A program made the translations under genes and the position numbers. Shown one piece after another: positions 33,914-42,631 of a stretch of 64,000 nucleotides of DNA. A model generated the notes under the pieces. The model did not search any database. It was not told the DNA's origin and saw nothing but the letters and a program-made list of their open reading frames with translations. Source of the stretch: Firmicutes bacterium UBA3553 (GTDB lineage: Bacteria; Bacillota; Clostridia; Tissierellales; Sedimentibacteraceae); contig DFOA01000020.1 of assembly GCA_002381185.1 (NCBI GenBank), positions 62,001 through 126,000 of the forward strand, written 5' to 3'. Positions within the stretch are counted from its first letter, which is position 1. Every line of letters starts with the position of its first letter.

Positions 33914-34360
33914 TTAAGCTCCTGTTTCATATAATTCCATGTCATTTAAAATTTCCTTCATCTGCCTTCGTGCAAGGTTAAGTTCAGAGTACAGTTCTTT
34001 TTTAGTATATTTGATTTCTTCCATATCATCAATTGGGAAGCCTAATACATCCTTCCACATGATTGCAACTCTGCTTTTCGGATTAAGGGTCATTAGAGCA
34101 TCTTGAAATAATTCTGCTTTTGAATTGTTCAGTTCAAATCTTTTAAACACTTGAATGTTATTATCAGCTTCCGAAAGAAACAACCTGCATACTTCCTCAG
34201 CGGCTCTTTGAAACATGCGGCCAGATACCTTATCAGATAACATCAGACCTGATGAAGCGCATTTTATTGCAATAAACGCCATATCTCCTGCTTTCATCTC
34301 ATCACCCGTAAGCCTGAAAGCGACAGTATATACTTTTTTAAAAAATTCGTTCACATTCAA
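33914..34360 (-). CDS. Degenerate ECF sigma-factor-like protein
   Basis: This 148-aa protein starts at a TTG with GGAGGA six bases upstream. The N-terminus VYTVAFRLTGDEMKAGDMAF parallels ECF region 2. The C-terminus SRVAIMWKDVLGFPIDDMEE, followed by YTKKELYSELNLARRQMKEI, parallels region 4 but with weak helix-turn-helix consensus. It is shorter than most ECF factors, and the region 2 promoter-melting part is poorly conserved. It precedes the MacAB-type operon by about 270 bp on the same strand, so it may regulate it. Whether it still binds RNA polymerase is unclear. Confidence 0.6.
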   Translation of the reverse strand: MNVNEFFKKVYTVAFRLTGDEMKAGDMAFIAIKCASSGLMLSDKVSGRMFQRAAEEVCRLFLSEADNNIQVFKRFELNNSKAELFQDALMTLNPKSRVAIMWKDVLGFPIDDMEEIKYTKKELYSELNLARRQMKEILNDMELYETGA

Positions 34361-34466
34361 AGTGATTCCTCCGTCGTTTCATAAACAAAAAATTCTAAGC
34401 GTATATTATCATAAAAATATCAGCTGTGCCGGGAATTGTAACAATTAATATGTATTTTTGTAAAAA

Positions 34467-35768
34467 TTAAAAAGGCCTTACTTCATAGACTTTATTGTAT
34501 ATAAGCACATCCGTATAAAATGTATTGCCTTTGTGGTGCAATTCCATTGCTCCGTTGTATTTTTCCAAAGACCTTTGAACGCTGCTTAACCCCATTCCGT
34601 GATTTTCCTTATCATCTTTAGTTGTAGCCAGTTTGCCGCTATCATAGTTTAATTTGCCATCAAAAGAATTTGAAATACTAACATATAGCACATTCCTGTC
34701 AAGCTCCACCGATAATTTGATAAATTTTTCTTTGCACTTGCATGCTGCTTCAATAGCATTGTCAATAAGATTTCCCAACACAACGCTTAAATCAAAGGGA
34801 CGGATATTCAGCTTTTCAGGAACATTTATGCTGACATCTGTTATTACACCGCATGAGACTGCCTTATTCAGCTTATAGTTCAATATGCTGTCAATTTCGG
34901 AATTTCCCGATTTAGAATATCCTCCTGAAAAATCAATGTTTTTAAAAACGCTGTTAAGATATTCAGAGGCTGCGTTGTTGTCATTATTATCAATAAGAGT
35001 TTTAAGTGATAAAACATGATTTTTCACATTATGCCGGAATTCCTTCAAACATTCCTGTGACTGATTAATAATTTCAAGCTGTTTCAAATATGCACTGTTC
35101 TGCTGCTGAAGAAGTGCCTTTTCCATTCTTTCATCATAGGATTTCATGAGAACATCATACAAGTAAAAAACAAATACATTAATTACAAACAATATTGTTA
35201 TGTTTATAATGACACCTGTCAGATTATCAGGGTTAACTTTAGTAATAAGTATAAGAGCCGAAATTAATGTGCCTGAAGGTATTACAAATATTGAAAGCCA
35301 ATGAAGTGATGAAACTTTAATGTCGTTTTTTACCATTTTAAAGTTAGATAAAAACAGCATTACATTGTATGATATTATTTTAATTGATATTAAGCCTGCT
35401 ATTAATGCAAGATCTGAATTCGCCGATAATATGCTTACGTCAAAATACTGCATGACCAGGACAACCGCTGTTTCTACCGTCATCAGAATCATGTAAATTG
35501 ATACTGTTGCTATTAACCTCCTCTTTAATGTTGAATCATAATTAAGCGTAAGCAAAAAGAACATTATTAAATTAGAAGTTAAGTTTACTATGGGATTATT
35601 AAAAACCAGGAACAAAAGACACATTGTAAAATAATACAGTAAATATGAAGCAAATTCTATTTTCTTGTCTATTTCGGTCCGGTCAAAAAAAATCTTCATA
35701 TATCTGTAAGCTATATATGTACCGAAAGCCGATGTAATTAAATATACAGTGGTTACACTATTTGTCAT
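34467..35768 (-). CDS. AgrC-like sensor histidine kinase (GHKL)
   Basis: This 433-aa protein has six or seven N-terminal TM helices (residues about 5-215), a coiled linker, a phospho-His region FRHNVKNHVLSLK, and a GHKL ATPase (NLIDNAIEAA, then HGMGLSSVQRSLEKY). The layout is that of AgrC/ComD/FsrC peptide-pheromone receptors. It overlaps the LytTR response regulator gene by 11 bp. No agrB or agrD genes were seen nearby, so its ligand is unknown. Confidence 0.88.
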   Translation of the reverse strand: MTNSVTTVYLITSAFGTYIAYRYMKIFFDRTEIDKKIEFASYLLYYFTMCLLFLVFNNPIVNLTSNLIMFFLLTLNYDSTLKRRLIATVSIYMILMTVETAVVLVMQYFDVSILSANSDLALIAGLISIKIISYNVMLFLSNFKMVKNDIKVSSLHWLSIFVIPSGTLISALILITKVNPDNLTGVIINITILFVINVFVFYLYDVLMKSYDERMEKALLQQQNSAYLKQLEIINQSQECLKEFRHNVKNHVLSLKTLIDNNDNNAASEYLNSVFKNIDFSGGYSKSGNSEIDSILNYKLNKAVSCGVITDVSINVPEKLNIRPFDLSVVLGNLIDNAIEAACKCKEKFIKLSVELDRNVLYVSISNSFDGKLNYDSGKLATTKDDKENHGMGLSSVQRSLEKYNGAMELHHKGNTFYTDVLIYNKVYEVRPF

Positions 35769-36486
35769 GGTGCATCCTCAGCTTTCTTTGCATTAACTTT
35801 TCACGCACAGCTTTTCTGTTGTTTTGGCTGATTGTAAGTATTTCCTGATTCGACATCTTAACATATTCATAGGTGTATTCTATGCAAAAATTGAAATTAA
35901 TCAAATATGATTTATGTATCATAATGAAATCATTATTGTTTATCTGTTCTTCTACTGATGATAATTTCCCGTAAAAGCTTTTAGTTTCATCGCTTAATAC
36001 AATATTAACCTTTCTTCCGTGGCTTTCAAAATACAAAATATCTCTTAGGGGCACGCTGAATGTAACATTGCTGTTCTTATATTCAAAAAAGTTATTTTCC
36101 TTATCCAAAAGCTTCACTGCTTTTGTTAAAACAAATTCAATTTTATCTTTATTAAAAGGCTTTATTATGAAATTAAGAGGCCTTACTTCAAACAGTTCCA
36201 TGGCATAGCTTTCCTTGCACGAAATATATACTATCTGAGTGAGCTCATCTTTTAATTCTTCTCTAATCTTTTTGCCTACTTCAACACCATTTATTTGGTT
36301 CAGTTCAATGTCAAGAAATATAACATCATACCGATTGCCTTTAAAAAGGAAATCGCAGAGTTCTTCTCCTGAATAATAAACTTCTGTTTCAATCTCCTGA
36401 TTTATCTTTTCCCTTATATCAAACAGCATGTCCTCTAACTGTCTGCAAATAATTTCTTCATCATCACAAATTGCAATTCGTAACAT
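35758..36486 (-). CDS. LytTR-family response regulator (AgrA-like)
   Basis: This 242-aa protein has a receiver domain (IAICDDEEI acidic pair, phospho-Asp in YDVIFLDIELNQ, Lys in FIIKPFNKDKI) and a C-terminal LytTR DNA-binding domain (DILYFESHGRKVNIVL, then FIMIHKSYLINF). It is encoded first in a two-gene operon with the AgrC-like kinase. Targets are unknown. GGGGATAAT precedes the ATG. Confidence 0.9.
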   Translation of the reverse strand: MLRIAICDDEEIICRQLEDMLFDIREKINQEIETEVYYSGEELCDFLFKGNRYDVIFLDIELNQINGVEVGKKIREELKDELTQIVYISCKESYAMELFEVRPLNFIIKPFNKDKIEFVLTKAVKLLDKENNFFEYKNSNVTFSVPLRDILYFESHGRKVNIVLSDETKSFYGKLSSVEEQINNNDFIMIHKSYLINFNFCIEYTYEYVKMSNQEILTISQNNRKAVREKLMQRKLRMHHDK

Positions 36487-36748
36487 ATTATCCCCGCTTT
36501 ACTTCCATATTACAGTTGTAAATATTATCTCAAGCACTCCGCTTATTGTTTTGTTTCACATCGGTACAATAAATATATATCAGACAAAGGCGGCAGTCTT
36601 TATTTCATTATTGTATTTATTATATCATGTTGTTCTTAAAGATTCATTAATATTTTTTTAGCAAAGAATTAAAAAAAGATGAGATTCTTAAGAAAATCAT
36701 AAGTATGGCAAAAATACCTATGGAAATCAATGGAACCTCATCTATTTG

Positions 36749-37534
36749 TTATTTACTCTTATTGTTCAAATATCTTTTTTTATATTTTATGGAACTGTAT
36801 CTGCTGATTTTATTTATTGTTGTGTAATTGGCTATGCTGCCTACAACACCAACAACAGGAATACCCTGGACAAATTTTGATGTAAGCATTGAGTCTGATA
36901 AAATTTTTGATGTATTTACAATTTCCTTCCTTAAGTCATAATTGAACTGTATGTGATTATCTATTTTATCCGCCAATAAATCCACCCTGTGGTTATATTT
37001 ACGCTGTGTTTCGCCGATTGTAAGTGCTGCGTTGATTAAATTCAATACATACACCTTTTCTTCTTCCAGTTCATATAAAAACCCATAGCTTAATGAAATT
37101 TCATAAATTGTTTTTAAAATCACAGCTGTAAACAGCGGTATATCCGGAAGACCCATGCCCAAAAGTCCCAGTCCCGCTCCTTCTATTGCAGATATTGAGG
37201 TATTCAGCAATTGGCTTCTTTGAGCATGCCTGTCAATTTTCTTAATTGATTTGTTATTAACATTTCTGTCTAATTTATAATCGTTTATGTTGTGATTAAA
37301 TTGTATTTTATTTTTATTATACAGTTTTTCAATATACCTGGTTCCTTTTTCAAATACCATTTGAAATGCTTTATAAAATGCTTTGTCCAGAGAGTTCTTC
37401 AGTGCTTCGGGAACTTTTGACTCGACTTTATCCACAATAGGCTCTAATTTCTCCTCAATAATACCCTGTTTCTTATTTAAAATTTTCTGTTCCTTTTTTT
37501 CCAGTCTGTTCAAATGTTTTTTTATTATATCCAT
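36749..37534 (-). CDS. EcsC family protein
   Basis: This 261-aa protein has a Lys/Glu-rich helical N-terminus and the EcsC core (about residues 110-250), which includes IEGAGLGLLGMGLPDIPLFT, then LKTIYEISLSYGF and a hydrophobic segment GIPVVGVVGSIANY. The family is of uncertain function, named after a gene adjacent to the ecsAB transporter. Its ATG shares one base with the stop of the MFS gene (TAATG), so the two are translationally coupled. Confidence 0.8.
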   Translation of the reverse strand: MDIIKKHLNRLEKKEQKILNKKQGIIEEKLEPIVDKVESKVPEALKNSLDKAFYKAFQMVFEKGTRYIEKLYNKNKIQFNHNINDYKLDRNVNNKSIKKIDRHAQRSQLLNTSISAIEGAGLGLLGMGLPDIPLFTAVILKTIYEISLSYGFLYELEEEKVYVLNLINAALTIGETQRKYNHRVDLLADKIDNHIQFNYDLRKEIVNTSKILSDSMLTSKFVQGIPVVGVVGSIANYTTINKISRYSSIKYKKRYLNNKSK

Positions 37535-38781
37535 TAATCGCTGTCTCCGCCTTCCTGAAAATCAGTCTTGATAATTGGTTTTCCTGCTTCAATCAGCACC
37601 TTGCTGTTCACAAAGAAATATGTTAATATTAAAACAAGTGTTCCTGTTCCTACTAATAACCATTCGATTTTAACAAAATCTGATACAGGACCGAACACCA
37701 GCATTCCAAAAGGCATCATTATGCTGGAAATCATGCCCAGGATGCTGAATACCCTTCCCATAAAATTTCCTTCGACTTTCTCCTGCAAAAGAACCATGGC
37801 AGGTGTATTAAGTATAGGCATTACCACTCCGAACAATCCCATAAAGAATATATACACCCAGAAATTCGGCACAATACCTAATGCTACCGTACATCCCCCA
37901 ACAACAAAGCATGACAATGACATCGTATGAATTTTATTTTTAAATCCGCCCCAATATGCCATGAAAATTCCGCCCAGCATCATTCCCACAGAAAATACAA
38001 CCTCAAGAGCAGTCAGGCGCCACACATCATCTCCAAATGTCCTGGCAGTCTGCAATGGAGTCAGAAAAGCTGCTGGTGCAAATAAAACATAAAAAACCGC
38101 CAGGAAAGCAAAATATACCTTTAAAAATTCATGCTCCTTAATATATTTGACTCCTTCCTGCATGTCTGAAAAATAGCTTACTTCCTGCTTTTCCAATGCC
38201 TTTGCATGAGGCTCAACATGTAGGAACGTAACTAGAATAAATACCGCAATAGCTGCTGTAACAACGTCTATAAGGAATATAACTTCAATGCTCGTTAAGG
38301 TTAACAGCGCTCCGCTGACCATTGGTGACAATAATGTTACCATTGATTGTACGCTTCCGTTGGTTGCATTTACTTTAGTAAGCTTATCCTCAGGCACCAG
38401 CTGAGGTATGAATGCATTTACAGCAGGAGATTGAACTGCCGAACCAAAAGCTCTTACCGCAGATGCAGCAAATAACAGCCATATGGATCCATGACCGAAG
38501 TAAAAGAGTATTGCAAGAATCAGTGTTGATACTGCAATAAAGGAGTCAGCCAACGCGATTAAATTCTTTCTGTTGTAACGGTCTGCCCACACTCCGGCAA
38601 AAGGCGAAAGCAAAAACATGGGGAAAAAGCCACAGATTATTGATATAGTCATCATTAATCCCGATTGTGTCTCCAAGGTTATGTGCCACATTATTGCATA
38701 TTGAACCAGTGCAGTTCCGAATAATGATATTGTCTGGCTCATTAAAAACAGCACTATATTCTTTTTCCAGTCTTTATTCAT
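37534..38781 (-). CDS. MFS efflux transporter (macrolide-exporter-like, MFS_3)
   Basis: This 415-aa protein has twelve predicted TM helices, the MFS loop motif GVWADRYNRKNLIALAD between TM2 and TM3, and QSPAVNAFIPQLVPEDKLTK, which is typical of the MFS_3/MefA-like group. It likely exports drugs or other small molecules. It is the first gene of a two-gene unit with the EcsC protein. GGAGAATTT lies before the ATG. The substrate cannot be predicted. Confidence 0.87.
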   Translation of the reverse strand: MNKDWKKNIVLFLMSQTISLFGTALVQYAIMWHITLETQSGLMMTISIICGFFPMFLLSPFAGVWADRYNRKNLIALADSFIAVSTLILAILFYFGHGSIWLLFAASAVRAFGSAVQSPAVNAFIPQLVPEDKLTKVNATNGSVQSMVTLLSPMVSGALLTLTSIEVIFLIDVVTAAIAVFILVTFLHVEPHAKALEKQEVSYFSDMQEGVKYIKEHEFLKVYFAFLAVFYVLFAPAAFLTPLQTARTFGDDVWRLTALEVVFSVGMMLGGIFMAYWGGFKNKIHTMSLSCFVVGGCTVALGIVPNFWVYIFFMGLFGVVMPILNTPAMVLLQEKVEGNFMGRVFSILGMISSIMMPFGMLVFGPVSDFVKIEWLLVGTGTLVLILTYFFVNSKVLIEAGKPIIKTDFQEGGDSD

Positions 38782-38825
38782 ATATATTAAATTCTCCGTT
38801 CATTTTTAAATTTACAGTATAAAAA

Positions 38826-39188
38826 TTAAAACTGTTCAGCAAATTGCACCTTTATTCCGTTAGGGTCCTGAACAATAAAGTATTTGATATGCGGATTTGG
38901 CTGCACTGGTCCTGTTTTAATTTCAATGCACCTTTCATTGACAAACTTTATCATCTCATCAAGTGAATCAACCCTAAATCCCAGAGTCACTGCATTACCT
39001 GCATCTATATTTTTGAATTTCTCATTGTGAATAATTTCTAATTTAGTATCATCTTCTCCTAAAAAGCATATTTCCATTTCAGGTCCTGCATTGAATCTAC
39101 TATCTATTTTAAGACCAACTACTTCCTGATAAAATTTCAATGTTTCTTCCATATCTTTAGCTAAAATTGTAGTCCATAAAAATTTCAT
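38826..39188 (-). CDS. VOC (glyoxalase/bleomycin-resistance fold) protein
   Basis: This 120-aa protein has paired beta-alpha-beta-beta-beta units: KFLWTTILAKDMEETLKFYQ with EICFLGEDDTKLEIIH, and VTLGFRVDSLDEMIKFV with IKYFIVQDPNGIKVQFAEQF. Metal-ligand positions are partly kept (Glu near the end of each half). Function within the superfamily is not predictable. TTGGAGGG is the RBS. Confidence 0.85.
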   Translation of the reverse strand: MKFLWTTILAKDMEETLKFYQEVVGLKIDSRFNAGPEMEICFLGEDDTKLEIIHNEKFKNIDAGNAVTLGFRVDSLDEMIKFVNERCIEIKTGPVQPNPHIKYFIVQDPNGIKVQFAEQF

Positions 39189-39482
39189 AATTTCCCTCCA
39201 AGGTATGTATTTTTATTACAATATAATATACTTATAGATTATATGCAATAATTTTATCCAATATTGGTACATTTAATCACACTAAATACAATTTTGTGCA
39301 TGCAACATCCTTTCAATATATTAACATAATTAATTTGTTTCATTACTAGGACTCTATTAAATCTTCATTAAAATTTTTTTTATTTTGTTTACCTATAAAC
39401 TCAAAATGCATCATACTCAAATATCATTTCACCTTAAAATGACTGTTATTTTCATTAACACGTAAAATTTTTTTGTCATAAG

Positions 39483-39511
39483 TTACAGTCTTCTATTAAC
39501 TTTCATATAAT
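39483..39511 (+). promoter_or_regulatory. Putative promoter of the SIMPL gene
   Basis: TTACAG (39483-39488), 17 nt, TATAAT (39506-39511), 33 bp before the ATG. The remaining part of the gap, 39189-39482, is AT-rich and shows nothing I can support. Confidence 0.5.
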
Positions 39512-39544
39512 GAATAACAATATTATTAGAAAGGCGGTTTATAA

Positions 39545-40174
39545 ATGACAAAATTTTATTCCGATAACAATTTACATAACAGAACCATGACATTAACAGG
39601 ACAGGGGCAGATTACAACTGTTCCCAATATTGCAGTAATTCGCTTAGGTGTTCAGACGACGGGAGAAAACTTAGTTGACATACAATCAGAAAATGCTCAA
39701 ATCGCTCAAGTAATAATTCAAGCTTTACAACGAATGGGCATTTCTGATATTAAAACATTTCAATATTCAATTGACAAATTATATGATTATGAAAATGGAA
39801 GGCAGATAGACAGAGGTTATTCTGTCAGAAACATTCTGGAAATCAGAACAACCAATTTGGATATGGCAGGTAATATAATTGACACTGCTGTTAATTTGGG
39901 CGCTAATGTTGTTGATTTAATTTCATTTGATGTGGCAAACAGGGAATATTATTATCAGCAGGCTCTTAATATGGCAATCATGAATGCCATGCAAAAAGCC
40001 AAATCAATTTCAATAAATCTGGGAATACCCGCAGATCCTGCTCCTATACGCATTGTAGAAAACAGTGTTACGCCTGTTCAACCATACTTCAGGCAGGAGC
40101 TTGCAGCAACAACACCCATAATGCCGGGAAACATAAAAATAGAAGCATCAGTAACAGTTGATTTTTCATTTTAA
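39545..40174 (+). CDS. SIMPL (DUF541) domain protein
   Basis: This 209-aa protein shows the DUF541 pattern: MTLTGQGQITTVPNIAVIRL, then GVQTTGENLVDIQSENAQ, and IKTFQYSIDKLYDYENGRQI in the middle. It ends with a beta strand (IKIEASVTVDFSF). Most relatives are exported; here there is no signal peptide, so it may act in the cytoplasm or use another route. AAAGGCGG precedes the ATG. The role of the family is poorly known. Confidence 0.82.
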   Translation: MTKFYSDNNLHNRTMTLTGQGQITTVPNIAVIRLGVQTTGENLVDIQSENAQIAQVIIQALQRMGISDIKTFQYSIDKLYDYENGRQIDRGYSVRNILEIRTTNLDMAGNIIDTAVNLGANVVDLISFDVANREYYYQQALNMAIMNAMQKAKSISINLGIPADPAPIRIVENSVTPVQPYFRQELAATTPIMPGNIKIEASVTVDFSF

Positions 40175-40177
40175 GAA

Positions 40178-40195
40178 GGCTGCCTTTCGGCAGCC
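40178..40195. terminator. Bidirectional terminator between SIMPL and hsp20
   Basis: The stem GGCTGCC/GGCAGCC has a TTTC loop and lies between convergent genes. Confidence 0.75.
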
Positions 40196-40200
40196 CCTTA

Positions 40201-40650
40201 TTATTCGATATCGATTTTAACTGAATTGTTGGGTTTTGATTCTTTTGGCACTGTAATTTTCAATACGCCATTTTCCAGGTTTGCTTTGATACCTTCAGAT
40301 TTTGCATCACTCAAGTATATGCTTCTGCTCATTGAACTGTAACGTCTTTCTTTGTGAATATAATTTTTCTTTTCTTCGTTAATATTTTCTTCTCTCTTTA
40401 CGGAAATATTAAGATTTCCCTCATTAATTTCAATATTCACTTCATTTTTGTCAACGCCTGGCAGTTCTGCTTCCACTAAATATTTGTTTTCATCCTCTTG
40501 AACATCAACCCTGAAACTTGCAATATTATTTTTAGATGGCCAATTAAAATTAAAAAGGTCATCAACCATGTTGTAAAAGTCACCAAAATCATCAAAATCC
40601 CTGCTCATTAAGCTTCTGCGCTTTTTGTTGAATGGTACTAATCCAGACAT
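40201..40650 (-). CDS. Small heat shock protein, Hsp20 family
   Basis: This protein of about 149 aa begins MSGLVPFNKKRRSLMSRD and has an alpha-crystallin domain (about residues 45-145): FRVDVQEDENKYLVEAELPG, then SMSRSIYLSD and the conserved LENGVLKITVPK ending. It acts as an ATP-independent holdase for unfolded proteins. The ATG at 40650 is preceded by AAAGGAG at nine bases. The alternative ATG at 40659 touches the RBS. It is controlled by a perfect CIRCE element, hence by HrcA. Confidence 0.93.
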   Translation of the reverse strand: MSGLVPFNKKRRSLMSRDFDDFGDFYNMVDDLFNFNWPSKNNIASFRVDVQEDENKYLVEAELPGVDKNEVNIEINEGNLNISVKREENINEEKKNYIHKERRYSSMSRSIYLSDAKSEGIKANLENGVLKITVPKESKPNNSVKIDIE

Positions 40651-40688
40651 GTTCAACATCTCCTTTTTCTATATAATTGTTTTGGTTG

Positions 40689-40715
40689 TTAGCACTCTCG
40701 TTTGGCGAGTGCTAA
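40689..40715. promoter_or_regulatory. CIRCE element (HrcA operator)
   Basis: TTAGCACTC-N9-GAGTGCTAA is an exact match to the CIRCE consensus. It lies between the promoter and the hsp20 start. HrcA bound here should repress hsp20 until heat stress. Confidence 0.95.
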
Positions 40716-40726
40716 TCTATATTTTT

Positions 40727-40754
40727 ATAATATCACTATTTTTTTATTTGTCAA
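40727..40754 (-). promoter_or_regulatory. Sigma-A promoter of hsp20
   Basis: On the minus strand TTGACA (40754-40749), a 16-nt spacer, and TATTAT (40732-40727), 11 bp upstream of CIRCE. Confidence 0.8.
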
Positions 40755-41008
40755 CTACTTTTAGAAAATTATTTTACACTTTTAAAATCTTTTCTTACGA
40801 ACAATATTAATTATAACTACTATTAGCAATGCGATTTGCAATATAATACTTAAACCTTACTTTATTATTTTTGATTTTATAAATATTGGGTTCTACTATT
40901 ATATTATAAATATTTGTTATACTGCCATCATTTTCATAAACTTCTTTTTATTTTACTTTTCAGAGTTTGTGAAATATAATACAATTACTGACATATTAGG
41001 AGGATATA

Positions 41009-42106
41009 ATGGAAAAAGAAAAAGTATTATCAGAAAAAACACCTTTTTTTGAAAGCAAAAAAGGTATTATCTTTACCGGTGCAACAGTAGGAATTATAGC
41101 ATTAATATTAGTATTTCTTGGAAACCCTAAAAATATGGGATTCTGCATCGCTTGTTTCGAACGAGACATAGCCGGTGCGCTGGGATTTCACAGAGCTGAA
41201 ATTGTCCAGTACATAAGACCTGAAATTATCGGCTTAATTTTGGGAGCATTTATTACAGCTTTGGCTGGTAAAGAATTTCAATCAAAAGGCGGTTCATCAC
41301 CTATAACAAGATTTTTTCTTGGAATTGCCGTAATGGTTGGAGCTTTAATGTTCCTGGGCTGCCCGCTTAGAATGGTATTAAGAATAGGCGGCGGAGATCT
41401 GAACGCCATTGTGGGTTTAGCAGGTTTTGCGGCAGGAATAGGCATTGGAATTGTATTTTTAAACAAAGGATTCAGCCTAAAAAGAAATTATAAAACATCT
41501 ACATTTGACGGATATGTAATGCCAATTGCAGCAGTTGGGCTTTTCATACTGTTGATAGCGGCACCTGCCTTTATATTTTTCAGCAAAGAGGGCCCGGCAA
41601 GCCAGCATGCTCCAATTGCAATAGCCTTGGTATGCGGTTTGATTGTAGGAGCTCTGGCTCAAAAAACAAGACTTTGTATGGTTGGCGGCATAAGAGATCA
41701 AATAATGTTTAAGCAAAATTATTTATTGCTTGGATTCATAGCAATTATAGTCGTATCAGCCGTTGGTAACTTTACACTAGGTAACTTTAAACTTGGGTTT
41801 GCTGAACAGCCTGTAGCACATACAGATGGGCTTTGGAACTTCTTAGGAATGGTTTTGGTAGGATGGGGCTCTGTATTATTGGGAGGATGCCCGTTAAGAC
41901 AGCTCATACTTTCAGGCGAGGGAAATTCAGACTCAGCAGTAACAGTGTTCGGAATGATAGTAGGAGCCGCTGTTGCACATAACTTCGCCCTTGCTTCAAG
42001 TGGAAAAGGTCCCACAGGCAACGGACAGATTGCAGTTTTAATTTGTTTGGCATTCTTGGCTGTGCTTTCTGCAGCAAACTCTGATTTACTGAAAAAAAAT
42101 AATTAA
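41009..42106 (+). CDS. yedE: YedE/YeeE-type transporter, putative selenium/sulfur importer
   Basis: This 365-aa membrane protein has about nine or ten TM helices. It carries two copies of the YeeE/YedE cysteine motif, LGCPLRMVLRIGGGDLNA (about residue 118) and LGGCPLRQLILSGEGNSD (about 298), plus GFCIACFERDIAGALGFH near the N-terminus. It is followed by TusA-like and DUF3343 genes. In anaerobes this trio accompanies selenium utilisation, and YedE is proposed to move a selenium or sulfur compound. AGGAGGATATA is the RBS. Confidence 0.87.
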   Translation: MEKEKVLSEKTPFFESKKGIIFTGATVGIIALILVFLGNPKNMGFCIACFERDIAGALGFHRAEIVQYIRPEIIGLILGAFITALAGKEFQSKGGSSPITRFFLGIAVMVGALMFLGCPLRMVLRIGGGDLNAIVGLAGFAAGIGIGIVFLNKGFSLKRNYKTSTFDGYVMPIAAVGLFILLIAAPAFIFFSKEGPASQHAPIAIALVCGLIVGALAQKTRLCMVGGIRDQIMFKQNYLLLGFIAIIVVSAVGNFTLGNFKLGFAEQPVAHTDGLWNFLGMVLVGWGSVLLGGCPLRQLILSGEGNSDSAVTVFGMIVGAAVAHNFALASSGKGPTGNGQIAVLICLAFLAVLSAANSDLLKKNN

Positions 42107-42117
42107 GAGGTGGAAAA

Positions 42118-42327
42118 ATGAGAATAGATACATGCGGAACTTCATGCCCTCAACCGGTATTGATGACAAAAAAAGCTTTGGAAAGCAGTCCCAAATCTGA
42201 CAAAATTGAAGTATTAACAGACAATAACACTTCAAAAACCAATGTAAAAAAATTTCTTGCCAGCAGCGGATACAATGTAGAAATAGAGTCAGAAGATGAT
42301 ATATTTATTGTAAGAGGAACTAAATGA
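42118..42327 (+). CDS. TusA-like sulfurtransferase
   Basis: This 69-aa protein has the TusA/SirA fold, with the catalytic Cys in CGTSCPQPVLMTKKAL followed by EVLTDNNTSKTNVKKFL. Such proteins carry persulfide or possibly selenide. It lies 11 bp after yedE and overlaps the DUF3343 gene by 4 bp (ATGA). GAGGTGG is the RBS. The usual Arg-Gly-Leu before the Cys-Pro motif is replaced by Gly-Thr-Ser. Confidence 0.87.
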   Translation: MRIDTCGTSCPQPVLMTKKALESSPKSDKIEVLTDNNTSKTNVKKFLASSGYNVEIESEDDIFIVRGTK

Positions 42328-42563
42328 AATATACGATAGTTTTTCATACTCAGTCCGGAGCGCTTAAATTTGACAGCAAGATGCGAAGATTGAGTATTCC
42401 TTGCTTATTGCAGCCTGTGCCAAGAAAGCTGAGCTCAAGCTGCGGAATTTGCGCTAAATTAACCTACAGCGAGAATCCGGAAAGCCTCATGGAACCGGAA
42501 ATTGAGCGAATATACAAGGAAGTTTCAAATAATCAATACGAGCTGTTATATGAAAATGAGTAG
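42324..42563 (+). CDS. DUF3343 protein, putative Se/S carrier
   Basis: This 79-aa protein has the DUF3343 pattern: IVFHTQSGALKFDSKMR, then LLQPVPRKLSSSCGICAKL with the conserved SSCG cysteines, which are candidate carriers of sulfur or selenium. It is the last gene of the three-gene unit and overlaps the TusA-like gene by 4 bp. Confidence 0.83.
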   Translation: MKYTIVFHTQSGALKFDSKMRRLSIPCLLQPVPRKLSSSCGICAKLTYSENPESLMEPEIERIYKEVSNNQYELLYENE

Positions 42564-42565
42564 CT

Positions 42566-42610
42566 GAATTCGTGGACGTGCCTTATGGCAATAAGGTGCG
42601 TCCCCGAATT
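42566..42610. terminator. Hairpin after the selenium/sulfur trio, terminator or REP
   Basis: GAATTCG-T-GGACG-T-GCCTTA pairs with TAAGGTGCGTCC-CCGAATT around TGGCAA. It is long and GC-rich. The GTCCCCG arm resembles the motif after the transposase remnant near 23741, so it may be a REP used as a terminator. Confidence 0.6.
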
Positions 42611-42631
42611 ATTTGAATCAACCGCATTATC

